A stretch of DNA of 64,000 nt from Escallonia rubra (lineage: Eukaryota; Streptophyta; Magnoliopsida; Escalloniales; Escalloniaceae): the NCBI GenBank assembly GCA_033065855.1, contig JAVXUO010003200.1, forward strand, positions 57,693-121,692, in the 5' to 3' direction. This document shows positions 52,481 through 64,000 of the stretch, one piece after another (the stretch's first letter is position 1; every line of letters begins with the position of its first letter). A model generated the notes under the pieces. The model made no database searches, was not told where the DNA came from, and saw only the letters and a list, made by a program, of their open reading frames with translations. Made by a program: the position numbers and the translations under genes.

Positions 52481-55400
52481 CTGCCTCAATACATATCCAA
52501 ACTAAACCCACAATCCTCACGACAATTTGGTGTATTTGTTACATCAAAATGAAATCATTGTTCTCGAAGCCAGTCCCATAGCAATCATTTCCCAATCACG
52601 ACATTTTTCTTACATATATGGACAGCTTTGGCAGAAATAATAAGACCAAATTCATCGGCTTACACAAACTCAAACAAAGGAGCAATTTTCATTTCAAAGG
52701 ACTACTATCGAAGTGGAATGTCTTATATATAGTTTATACCCAGTTTCTTATCAGTGATCATACTATTTTTCTCAGTGCTAGATGTAAATTCCAATGTCGC
52801 CATTTGAAATTTGGAACGGCTATATGTTCATGAAGCCCTTAGGATTATGGATGGAATTAGCTACACATTCTTTTGATCCTATGGATCCACTTTCTGCACA
52901 AATATTAGCAACTTTGAGATCACAAAAATGGGCTCTGCATATGTTGATCATGCATATGTTGTTATGTAGACTAATTCAGAAAGTTTACTTAATCAAATGA
53001 AAGAGGCAGACATCATTAGTGGAGCAGCAGAGCCGGTATAAAATGATGTATGATAGGTTAATATGTCTTTCCGTTCATGCATAATAACCCTAAGAAGCAG
53101 GAGACTATCGACCGAAGCAATCTAGGTACCCACATTTGCATGCAGAAGATCCTGAGTATCTTTGGACTCCACCTACACTAGATATTTATGGGTCTACCTC
53201 GCTAATATCGACGGAGTATAGTAACATTTATGTAGTTAATTATTTATAGTGATAAACTCTTAAATGGTTGGGGCGACTCTTAATACCATCGAATCAATGA
53301 AATGTAATGCACAAGGTAGGGCACGCCAGGCAGGTTGGGAAAATCAGGTTACCAAACACATCATAAGTAGGTAAACACATCATGTCACATGCAACAAGCT
53401 CTAAAAGTGCATGAACCAATATCTTCTGCTGTTCATTTGTCTGTCTTAAATAAGCATAACCTAAAAAATAACTTTATATACGGGACACAATGTAGGTTAG
53501 GGTGTAGGCTAAGAATCAAATGAAAATAAGGCTCAAGAAGCAATTATGATGCGAAAACCTCTAGTAGGAGCCCATGGAGACCGAGCCTAAATAATCACCG
53601 AGGTGCCTACTTATTTCCTATGGGGGAATCAAGTCTAGTGTGGTTCAAACAATGAACATGTTTTGCACCTATCAATTGTATTTTATCAATATCATTAATG
53701 CATCAAATCTTAACAATCATTCATCAATTTTGTCTTTTTTTCCTTTATTTTTTCAATGCTTCTTCTTTCAATTTTTATTTCAAGGTCAAACAAATAATCA
53801 TTCATCTTTGATTCATCATCCTCTCCATCATCAAAAATTTGGTTCCTACGAAAAAGAAACAGTTTCATGTTGAGTCCAACTTGGATAGCAATACGTGGGA
53901 CATTGGCACACACATAGAAACTTACCCATCCCAAGGTTAGAGTTATAGGCTTTCGAAGAGAAAGGCTAAACTATCTAGGCTCAAAGGGCTAACAAGTGCA
54001 AAATTCAACCATAGGGTATTAGAATAATATGTGGTGGCCAAACAGTGGCCTCCAATTATTAAAAAAGCCTTATTTTTTAGGAAGAAAAATGCAACCTTAC
54101 ACTTTTCTGAGTTTTTTTTTTCTTTTATACCCTGACTTTTACCTAGACCCCCATTTTCAGGTTTACTACAAACAAATTGCTCAAACAAGTATTCAATTTG
54201 ATTAATTTATCAATTAATCGACATAATGAGCAATTTCTGGACAATCTCATAGCAAAGTAGATGACAATGAAGTAAGGAGATAAAGATTAGTGATATTTGG
54301 GCCGATGATTTAATTGGCCCAGCTTGACGACCCTCTAGCACACATTCACGTCTTCAAGGGAGCCTCTTACAAGAGCCTTAAAATGCACCAGAAGTTGGTC
54401 TACCTTTCTGGTTAACCATTTGAAATCCTTAACGCAATCCACAGCAAGCAACAAGTTTTGAATCCACAAAACATATTCAAAACTTGATAACTCTAAGCCC
54501 TGATACAATTACCTTTTACAATGATTAATATGTGTATTATTAAACCTCATTTGGGAAGATCTAGCAAAATAGAGAGATTAGAGAATTGATGATCTACAAA
54601 TGCTCACTCTCAACCTATAATTTTCTTAGAACGACACTCTCTATAATGAAGTGAAATCCATAAGAAATAAGATAGATAATCAAATTCTTGAGCCTAGATG
54701 TTTCTCTCATAAATAGGGACTAAGGTGTTTCCATGGTGCATGGCCATTATAGGTTTACCACTCGTCACGAACTGAGAGAGTCGTGGGCACGGAACTCGCA
54801 CTCAACCCGTGCGGCACTTACACAAACCAACCTGATGGTCACCTAAGTCAACCTTTTATTTCAAAACTTGCCGATCCCGTTGGCAAGCACCTCACCAGTA
54901 CTTGTTGCCTCCCCCTTTGGTGTAGAGCTCCCTTAGTCACTGCAACTTACACTCACAAGCACAATTGGTCTAAAAAGGATTTCAGTATACAAGATAAGAT
55001 TTTACAAGAGAACCACACGTACTCTTGTATCATAAATTTTTCAAAAACGTGCTCATATTTGGTATCTATAACTTATTGAAGGTTGTTAGAGTTTAAGATA
55101 CTGCTTTCTTCTAGCCTACTATAAGATAACTTATAGGTGACTACAAGATATTTCTCATAAAAAGTTTGGTATGAGATAATTATCAAATTTTGATCATTTG
55201 CTATCTAAATTTTTTTTTCAAAGTAGGCATAAAGGCTTAGGGCAAAGTCATCAACTCATACATCAAACTAAGACCAATTACGTTATGAGAATCAAGAGAG
55301 AGCTGAAATTATTCGTGTCTTTCTTGCGTGCTCCCTTGACAATGATTTGCTCACTGTTCTTTCTTGCTCTTTTAAGCTTTTCCGTTGCTTCCAAATTATG

Positions 55401-56732
55401 CCTTTAAGCTTTTGCTCACTACATTCCGTGAATAAGTTTTCAAATGTGTTTTGATGTGTGTATAAATATTCCTATGACGCATTCACTTAAAGCACACAAT
55501 ATACTACAATCAATCTATTGTTATTACCAAAACAAAATATAAGCCTAGTCATCCGACGATAGGGCTAACCGTTACCATTTTAGCACTTTTATAAGTCAAG
55601 ATGAGTGGGGTGTAATCCATGAAAATATCTGCAAAGAGTTGGTGAATGGTCTTTGAATTTTGGTGTTTCTGAAAAATAGAACTTAGATAATGGTAATTAA
55701 GTCAAGAAGAAAGTTCAAGAACATGAATTGGAAACAAATAAAATGGTAGCCAATTAGGGCATCAGCAATTAATGAGGTGCTATAGCAATTAATCAGATAA
55801 AGAAAGCTTAATTACAAAGTCAAGTCCCCGAAAATTCAAAGGTTAAGAATTGATATGTTGTAAAATGGACCTTGATACGTTTGGATGGAAACGATGTGAG
55901 CACGATATCAAAGGGCAAGTGAGTCAATTTTAGATTCCTTTTGTAAGAAAAATGGACTTATATGCAAAAGAAGGGCAAAAATATAAGTGCATCTAAGTGT
56001 TCGACAAGAAGTGCTTAAATCAGTTTAGCGTGACAATGTGTTAACGTTAAGTTTACATAAAAAAGGACTATCTCATTTTGGCAACATAAAAAAGCTCTGC
56101 ACTTTATTCTGCTAAGATTTATCGTTGGACAACAAGACCCAATATTGGAATGTTTAACAAAAAGGAATATTGAAAGCTACAACAGAGATTGAGGGTTAAT
56201 TGAAGGAAGGGGCACGGGATGTTTTGCCATGGAAAATATGGAGATAGCACGATAAGTATAATTGTAAAACCTGATAACGCGAATAACGGTTAAATCAGAA
56301 TCCTCAATTTTCTGACTAATGAATTCGATTAACTTTTTTGAGTCCGATTAAATTCATCAATCTCATATTGACAAACACCTAAATATCGGATTTAATTCAC
56401 ACCCAATCAAGTTTGATCGCCCCATAATCAAGCTCAAACACGCTTTTCTGAGGCCAATAAGGAAAATTAGTTTATCTCCGACCACGCTAAAAGGTGGCTC
56501 TTATACCAATGAAGAGAACATGTAGCATGCCGTCGGATATTGTATTTGGGTGATGACCAGAGCTCCCGTTAGTGCATATAATCAACTTTGAAGAAAATAT
56601 AAAATATATATAAGGCAGAAATGAAAGCAAGAAAGCAAGTGATATGGTATAGAGTCTGCCCTTTACAAGCTTGTAAAATCAGTTCAAAAAAAGGAAAAAG
56701 GAAGTCCACGAGGGTTCTGTGAGACGGAGAAG
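52481..56732. other. Intergenic region between GLR and CNGC
   Basis: Only short, unsupported frames occur. I found no transposon ends, RNA genes or tandem arrays of note. The last 100 bp (56630-56732) is the 3' untranslated side of the CNGC gene. Confidence 0.6.
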
Positions 56733-59700
56733 TTAATCTGCATCAGCAGTGAAATCCGGCTCTGGAGGCTTCTGTAGTTTCATCAATTCCCTTGCAGTCT
56801 TGAGGTTCCTGTTCCGGTGAACACCGCGAAGAGCATTCGCTGCAAATCTGGAAGCTAACAAAGTGGCGCCGAGGCTATATGAACCTCCACCAGCATTGTT
56901 GCTGGTCCCAGCCAACCCTTCTGCTTCTTCTTCTTCCTTTCTTCGAAGCTCCAGAATTTTCCTCTTGGAATAACGGCGCCATGCAGCTTGAATAAAGCAA
57001 GCGGCCCATGTCCTCCATTGCTGCGAGTAAAACCGAAAGGTGTGCTGAACCTGCCTACTGTGAAGCCGTCTGAACTGACTGGCCACGAACTTCAACTCGT
57101 CAGCTGTCAGGGCAAATGCCTCCACCTCTGTCAGCGCCTTGACAGTCCGCGTAGAAGAAGGGAGGTTTGCACCAGATTTGGGGTCTAGCGCCCAGGTTAG
57201 AAGCTCCTCTCCGCAGAAAGCCCCTTCTTTCAGCAAACTGCGGTTGAAGAAACCACTCCTCCCACCATCAGTGGTAACGCTATCAAGGCGACCTCGTATG
57301 ATGAACAGCATCTCGTCAACTGGATCTCCTTCTCGGACGATGTAACTGTCCTCCGTGTACAAACATGGTTTCAGTCGCTCACAAATGGCATCAAGCAACC
57401 TCTCATCCATATTCTCAAACAAAGGAACCTGTTCAAACATCGCCAAAGAGCTCGATTAACACTGCCACAGTCAAGTCTCTCTTCTTTGTTTTTGTTTTAA
57501 AATCCCCAGCAGTGAATTCCATGTAGAAGCAACATGCCATCAGCATCATATTTATTTAGAACAGTAATACATGAAAAAGAACAAGAAAAAAGGCAGTTTT
57601 GTACAGGTCAAAAAGGAAATGTTTCTTTTTCCTGTGGTACATATTACAAGAAAAAAGCTCAGATGTCTGACACTGAATTTATATGTAACTTTCAAGTTTC
57701 AGAAAACCAGTAGCCAACAAGAATATTGAAAATGGACGGAGAAAGTTTCCACTTTTTCCAGTTAACAAGAAAAGATTTCCAACTGGAAAATGAAAAAGAA
57801 TGGGCATGCAAGTCACTCAGGGAGAGCCGGCATATTCTTCTTAGTTATTTTTGGATAACCAAGTCCTAGATCATTCTTAGGTTAACATTTGTTTACATAG
57901 CAAAAAGGTTGGATGCAGTACGGGATCATAACACAAAAACAAATCATGGGGGATCTGACCTAATTCAATCAACTCATTTTATATCAAAGATACACACATT
58001 CAAAGGTCAATAGAAACCAAGGTACCATAAATAAAAGAAGAGAACAGTCAAAAATACCCTTTTGACCAAGGCCAGACAAAGATGACGCTTTATGTCTCTT
58101 CTGAGATCCTTTGGTAAACTTTGAACCAAATTTTGTTCATCCACCCCACGTGTTTCCAACCACCTGTACTGGTCATAACGTCTAACTCGTTCCCGAAGAT
58201 CAGGAGGTAGCAAGCGATGATGCATCCACTGCTCTGAGTCGCGCCTTTTGACTCTCATCTCTTCAAGACGAATAGTAAGGCTCTGAAGGTATGTCTGTTC
58301 CAATAAAATATAAGTATGAGGACCCACACAGTTATTCAATTTTTTCCCCACCAGGGCAAGAAAATAATTAGCAAGTAACATACATGACAAGAATCAACAT
58401 ATGATACTAATGAAAAATTTCGGAGGTCTCCACGGTCACAACACAGAGTTAGCAAGACGGTTTAGATATGCTCTGTTCCAGATAGGTAATAAACTCTATT
58501 TATAGAGGGAACACTGTATGCTCTCTTCGGTAGGTAATAAAGTCTATTTATAGAGGGAACACTCCATGCTCTTTCCTTAATAGGTAATTAACTCCATTAA
58601 TAGAGGGAAACACTGTTGGGATAAACCTCAGTTAGCAAGACGTTTAGATATGCTCTTTTCTCGATAGGTAATAAACTCTATTAATTGAGGGAACACTCTA
58701 TGCTCTTTCCTTAATAGGTAATTAACTCCATTAATAAAGGGAACACTGTTGGGATAAACATCGTAATATGCCAAAACTTCATTCAAGAACATAGACGAAA
58801 GGAGCTGAGGGGTATCAAACCAGTAAGTACAAAAGTTCTCACATTTCGGTATTCTAAGCCTTCCTCATTTATCTCAGGCATATCTTGTGCTAGAAACTAT
58901 ACCAAAAATGTAAGGACCCGGGTTGAAAGAGCCAAAAAGCACTGTAAGCAGAGAAGATAAAAGAGAGAGTTCAAAGAGATGGTATCAAAGAGATGGTATC
59001 AAAGAACAAGGAAAAAAGGAGAAATAAGAGTTAGGAGTGTAGAAAAGGGTAATCTAGCAAAAGGAAGTGCTAAAGCAACTTCATGCATACTTATCTACCC
59101 GCAGATGAGGTGGATAAGATTCTTTCCAAAGCTGACACTAATTAGAGTGCTTTACATGGCTGGCATGCTAGATGGTTGAGAGCAGATAATCGCTTGCTTG
59201 TTATCTTAGTTCAATTATTCTACTTCTCCATGACAGGAGATGGTGGTGACTTGTTTCTTTAAAAGGTCATGTGGGAAGCAATGGCACTGAAGAAGGATGA
59301 TATTTTTCTCGCTTGAAAAGCTATTTGGTGGCCCCCTTAACTGGTGATATTTGATAACCTCCGTAGAAGATGAAACACAAGTTGATAGTTGTTTTACGTG
59401 TAAGAGAGATGACGACTCAAAAGGATTACTTATTCCTATGCTGTCCGCTTGTCACTGCTCTAGGGAATCTGCTCTTTTCAAATTATGCAAGGAGGATTAA
59501 ACCACCTGAACCAAAAGGAACCCGACTTCTCGGGATATGTCGCCGCTGCAACTTCACATTTTCTGTGCTGTATTTTGCACAATAAATGTTAGGGCAGTCA
59601 AGGCCTCAAGGGTGTTGAGCTTGATATGATAGACAGCTTTTTTACATTTACCTAAATAAATTGCATTTGAAGAACATTGAGTGAGTAGGAATGGATGAGG

Positions 59701-62558
59701 ACAGAGCATGGACGAAAATGTTTATGCATGCATCTCCAAGGCTGTTTTTGGCAGTTCCTCCACCATCCAGAACCTACACAGAATCTCTCATCTGGTAATT
59801 CTGATGAGTTTCAAGATATTGGCAACTTTTAACCCAGATCTCACATAGAGCAAGCCAATCTTAGAGGCGTAATCGTGAAATAACCTCTTTTGGCTTTTAA
59901 AACGCATCCCACTCCAGTTTCCTATCAGCTGTCATATAAATTTCATATAATATCCATGGAAATGGAGGCCCACAGTACTTTAATTTTTGAAGTGACAACC
60001 AGTTTCCAACTATGCATCGCAAGGCCTTATAAACTTTTGAAGTGACAACCGGTCTCCAACGATGCATCATAGCAAGGCCCAGCTTCGGCCTGACAGAACT
60101 AGAAATATTTTGCAGTAAGAACCTAATGTAAATTCCTCCAAAAGAAAAATAACTATGAAAATCACTCCCCTTAATGATCTATATTTTTTAAAGTCCAAAT
60201 AGTGGCAATGAATTAACACCTAGCATCTGGCTTCCAAACCATGGGCAATCAAACAAGCCAGGACTCTCCTGACATGCATCACGAACATCACATAAGATGG
60301 TCCTACTGACCAAACAACCAGTCATAAATATCTTATCAGAATCAATCATTATCTCTAAACCAATCACAAAGAGTGAAGGCGAAGACTTTCCTTGTTACCC
60401 CTCTGATCTAAGCCTTCAATATAGAGAGAGAGAAAACATATTAACCTTAATATGGAAGCTCCAATTTCCCCAAACATCTTTATAATTGCTGAAACAATCT
60501 GCCACCTACAGCTCAGACTAAAAACGTGCAAGATCACCTTTCATGGATGAATGCCCCGAGTTACGGTTTGCAGAAGAAAGATTAATGGGAAATACCTTCT
60601 TAGTCCATTCCATTTTCAGAGTTGGCATATCAATCAGCAACTCATATGAGAAGAGAAAGACTAGTGGCAAACACTTAAGTGATATATGCATGCTTCACTA
60701 TCTAAGAAGGACAAAATCCTAGAAAAATGTGAAGCACTGAGAAGACCTCATGATATGTCATCAGAGAAATATGACGAATAATATTAGATGGCTAACGATG
60801 AAGAGGAATCAGTTTGTTAATTCTACCAGGGTTTCCAACCTTATATTGAGACCTATAGTGAACTTCATATGAGTCCAACCCTTTCTCCCCCTTCCCAAAA
60901 AACCCACACAAAAGGAGGCCCAGGTACACGTACAAGGCTTGGCTCCTATATGCAACTAAAAATCAAGAAAAAGGATATAATCAACTTTAGAAGGTCTTAA
61001 GTGATGTACCCCTAATTCGTACCTGCATATTGCCGATCAGTAGCGCAAAGAGAATGAGTCCAAATATGGCCAGTGCAATCGAAAATATAGTCTCTTCAGG
61101 ATAGGTGCTGGTTTGAAGTCCCTGGCCAAGTGTACTGCAGAAGGGGCAAAGAAATCAAAACTATAACATGCCAAAACTATTCAATAATAGCTATGGTTGG
61201 GCCTACACACATAAATTGGCAAAATGGAAAATAAGCATCTGCCGTCAATCTGTCCCATAATTTTCCAGCCGCTTTGAAAGTCATACATTTTATGGACGAT
61301 TATATCTTATCAATTATACCCCTAGGACACATAACAAATGACTAAGTGAACTTTAAAGAGGGTACCAACTATTGTAACATCTCAAAAAAGGGACATTACC
61401 AGATTTATAAGTATGCAGCTGCATGAAAGCTGGAAAGGCAAAACTTCGTTCAAGAATCAATCTAACATGCAAAACTTCAGATGTCATCATATTACGTGAC
61501 AAACAACCAGTGGCAACATGCTCCACAAACAACAAAGACTAAAAGGCCAGGCTTGTTCGTGTTCAGATGTGTACCTTTCTTTTTCATAGGGTTCTTTGGA
61601 GAGCACTTCGCGCAGCAGTTGGAATAGCAAAGCAAGAATGTATCAGGGAAGTAAGATGGCTTATAAGTAGACCAAGAGAAACTCAGGGATCTTTTCTGTC
61701 GAACCACTAAAAGGTAGACCCCCACCCTCCTTTCTGATTATTTTTCTACTGTTTTTGTCTACAATATGAAAGAAACAAGTAAAAGGGAGTCCTACTTTTT
61801 GCAAATGCGAATGGTACCGAATCAAGAATCTTATTTGCTAAAGGTTACATGATGTATAAAAAAAACACAGTTTGCCGTGATTTAAGCTTGTGAAACCCCA
61901 CAAGTATGCAAGCACACGACGTGAATTTTAATGACGGATCGTTTAATAATCATAATTCTTCGTCACCTGTGATATAGAAAGTAGAAACCAATAGTTCCTC
62001 TCGTGCTAATTAACTAGGAGATGGTTCACACATAAGGAAAATGAAATATAAATTTATGATTAGCTAAAAGAGCGGCAATATTTTTTGTTATTGTATAATT
62101 ATATCTATGTGCAAAGCAGATGGACTTTGTTAGTATACCAACATGCATTCAGATTGACAGGGACATTAATATAATCAACAAAACAAACAAACAAGAACAA
62201 GCTACTTTCTGGGCAAGCCGGACCAAATGATCAATCAGCAATAACTTCCATATTCATAAGCTCACCTTAGATTCTGAAGCCCCCACCACAGACAGTAACA
62301 GTACTTAGAAAGAAAATTCTTGGAAGAAACTATGCCAGAAGATAAAGCCTGCTCAAATATTCCAAAATCGAATGCATCCACACTGCAAGTTTCATTTAGA
62401 ACTGAATCGCTGATACTTCTCCAGGAGTCATAACCCTTCATGTCCTGGTTTCCACAATACAAGAAACCTCTCTTGCAAGTTCCATTACCTTTACAAGCTT
62501 CATACCAGCATGTATCATTTCGTTCTACTGATAAAAGATACCAGAAAGCGCCAACTAT
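56733..62558 (-). CDS. CNGC: Cyclic-nucleotide-gated ion channel (CNGC5/6/9-like), 3' part
   Basis: Four exons are visible: 62558-62266, 61134-61023, 58294-58058 and 57428-56733. Phases agree and all introns are GT-AG. They encode the pore region onward. VGAFWYLLSVERNDTCW leads to the extracellular Cys-rich loop (YCGNQDMKGYDSW), then AFDFGIFEQALSSGIVSS and WWGLQNLSTLGQGLQTSTY with the pore, and FSIALAIFGLILFALLIGNM as S6. The C-linker follows (YLQSLTIRLEEMRVKRRDSE, RRYDQYRWLETRGVDEQ, LPKDLRRDIKRHLC). The cyclic-nucleotide-binding domain comes next (VREGDPVDEMLFIIRGRL, SVTTDGGRSGFFN, GEELLTWALDP). An IQ motif (FIQAAWRRYSKRK) that binds calmodulin precedes the C-terminus. Plant CNGCs are plasma-membrane Ca2+/cation channels. 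The loop and C-terminal text resemble group II (CNGC5/6/9). The exons for S1-S5 and the start lie beyond the window. Confidence 0.95.
58440..58765. repeat. Tandem repeats in a CNGC intron
   Basis: Steps of 45-60 bp (taggtaataaactctatt, tagagggaacact, gtatgctct) are nested in a longer unit of about 185 bp that starts gttagcaagacg and is present twice (58450 and 58632). They lie in the 2.7-kb intron between the exons at 61023 and 58294. Confidence 0.88.
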
Positions 62559-64000
62559 CTGCAAAGAACTCGTCTTGTTATAGACTTGAGAACAAAAATG
62601 ATATCTTACTGGAAAGTAGCTGAATATAGCAGCAATGAAAACTAACTAAAAACATAAAAGAAGAGGATATAAAGGATGAGAACATTCAATATTTACAATT
62701 TATTGAATATAAGATTGTAAAAATGTCAACAGCAAGTGTTCGGAAACAAAGATCATCAAACTGCAGCGCTCTAAGCTGGCTCTTCTCATTGAAGCCATAA
62801 AGAAAAGTGTAAAGATGACCATTATCTGATTGTTTATTTGAAGATTCAACTGTTCATTTATAACGAATTCATTTAGGTTGCACTTAGACTAGAAAATATG
62901 TAATTTATGCCTTTGGAGTTCATTTCGAGGAGTATAAGCTTAATTTATGTCTAATCTCACAGATGTGGATTTTACAATAATTATAGGGAGTCTACATGTG
63001 TATCTTAAGGCCCCAACTTTGTTCGCTAAATCACTTATTTCAAATACGTCCATTTATCAAAATAGAGCAATATAATCACATATATATCCAAGATACAAGA
63101 CCTAGAAAAAGAAATGCTACTTGCAAACCACAGCATTCTCAATCCAAGAGGAATACTCTCCTCATGGACGCAAACCTGAAAGTTCTTGAATATATACGGC
63201 AATCTACCGGGGGGAAAAAGGGCTGTGAAAATACTCATTCATAAAGCTTCAAATTTGCAACCGTTGATGTTTCTCGGTGAAAAGTACACTTCACACAAGC
63301 CAGCTAAGGTGGTGTATACACCAGAAGTATACCAAAGGAAAGAAGAAAACCCCCACCCTCTACAAGCTATACAAGATCATTCAACAAAAACAACAATGAA
63401 GTGAGCGAACGATTCCCAGAGACGGGCATTCACGAACAAAAAGATCTTAAGATGATTTGCTTCACATCTAAAACAGAACCGTGCTTGCTTCAAATGTAGT
63501 CTAATGCTTGACATGTAATATTCTAATCTGATATAGTACCGGTAATGATTCTACGGGATTAATGGCATCGAATTACATTGTCTTACATTATTGACTTTGC
63601 GGAGCAATTAAGTTCATACAGATTTCACTTGGACAAGTGGTAATGCACGTGCATTGCACGTGAGCACTAATGCTTAACTATTAAGTTAAAATAACTGCAT
63701 TGAAGTTGCTTTCTTGATCCTCAACTTCTTCGGACTTTGTTGTTCTTATAACTATAATATAGTACAATGAGCAAGAATGATATAGTACGCAAATGATTAG
63801 ATACAACCTTAGTTTTGTAATTTTTCATTGATACCATCAATAGAGAATGTGTTATTGACCTTAGGTTCTGTATAGCATGATTTTGTTACTAAAAAGGCCT
63901 TTAAAACATAACAGTTTGGTCTTTAGCTACATTTGCCAAACTTAATTTCTAAAATATCTATGCTATGCAACAAAGTATTCAAAAGCCTCATAATTCAACA
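62559..64000. other. CNGC intron or upstream sequence running off the window
   Basis: The exon at 62558 begins after a ttctttgcag acceptor, so at least part of this stretch is intron. I could not find an exon for the S1-S5 segments before the window ends. No transposon or RNA gene is seen. Confidence 0.6.

Noticed and set aside
54783-55079. A 98-codon frame between the channel genes.
   Set aside because: It starts without ATG, has no recognisable domain or splice context and lies in AT-rich intergenic DNA.
1-64000. CRISPR array, bacterial operon or phage-like system.
   Set aside because: Tandem repeats here have no CRISPR spacing and all recognisable genes have plant-type introns or plant transposon domains.

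Overview
The window looks like nuclear DNA of a flowering plant. It carries a plant-type glutamate-receptor-like (GLR) gene and a cyclic-nucleotide-gated channel (CNGC) gene with plant intron/exon structure and AT-rich introns. It also carries plant-specific transposon types: CACTA with tnp2/DUF4218/DUF4216 proteins, FAR1-type Mutator-like elements (MULEs), Stowaway- and Tourist-like MITEs, and a LINE. I cannot name the species. Apart from the two channel genes, about 45 kb is nested or adjacent mobile DNA and repeats.

Layout. 1-0.7 kb: probable tail of an LTR retrotransposon. 0.8-4.1 kb: tandem duplication of a 1.65-kb unit. 4.13-6.56 kb: complete non-autonomous CACTA element with an ATT target duplication. 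6.8-8.6 kb: 5'-truncated, decayed LINE on the minus strand. 8.7-16.1 kb: AT-rich mosaic of one degenerate repeat family and short arrays with a splice-donor-like core, interrupted by a Tourist/Harbinger-like MITE, a hAT-like element and a second tandem duplication. 16.4-22.5 kb: decayed autonomous-type CACTA (tnp2-type and Transposase_24-like genes, both minus). 23.2-25.6 kb: four unrelated tandem arrays in a row.

27.5-40.0 kb: MULE-A, 12.5 kb with long terminal inverted repeats (TIRs) and TA-microsatellite flanks. It holds a decayed PMD (plant mobile domain) gene running into a decayed Ulp1/C48 protease reading frame from the left TIR. An open 764-aa FAR1-type MULE transposase reads inward from the right TIR. 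The middle holds a divergent pair of small paralogous genes of unknown family, a 127-bp inverted repeat and a two-exon gene for a single-B3-domain protein. A 23-24 bp palindrome occurs more than 20 times in its TIRs and internal arrays.

40.07-44.90 kb: MULE-B, with TIRs of about 1 kb that end at a start codon. It has no transposase; its only gene is an intact three-exon Ulp1-like protease.

44.9-64 kb: conventional gene space. A five-exon GLR gene on the plus strand lacks the usual amino-terminal domain. It faces a CNGC gene on the minus strand whose 5' exons lie beyond the window. Two MITEs lie between them.

The strongest candidate for something undescribed is MULE-A: a transposon carrying a transposase, PMD and Ulp1 modules, a B3 DNA-binding protein, a novel twin-gene pair and a dispersed palindrome that could be a transposase binding site.
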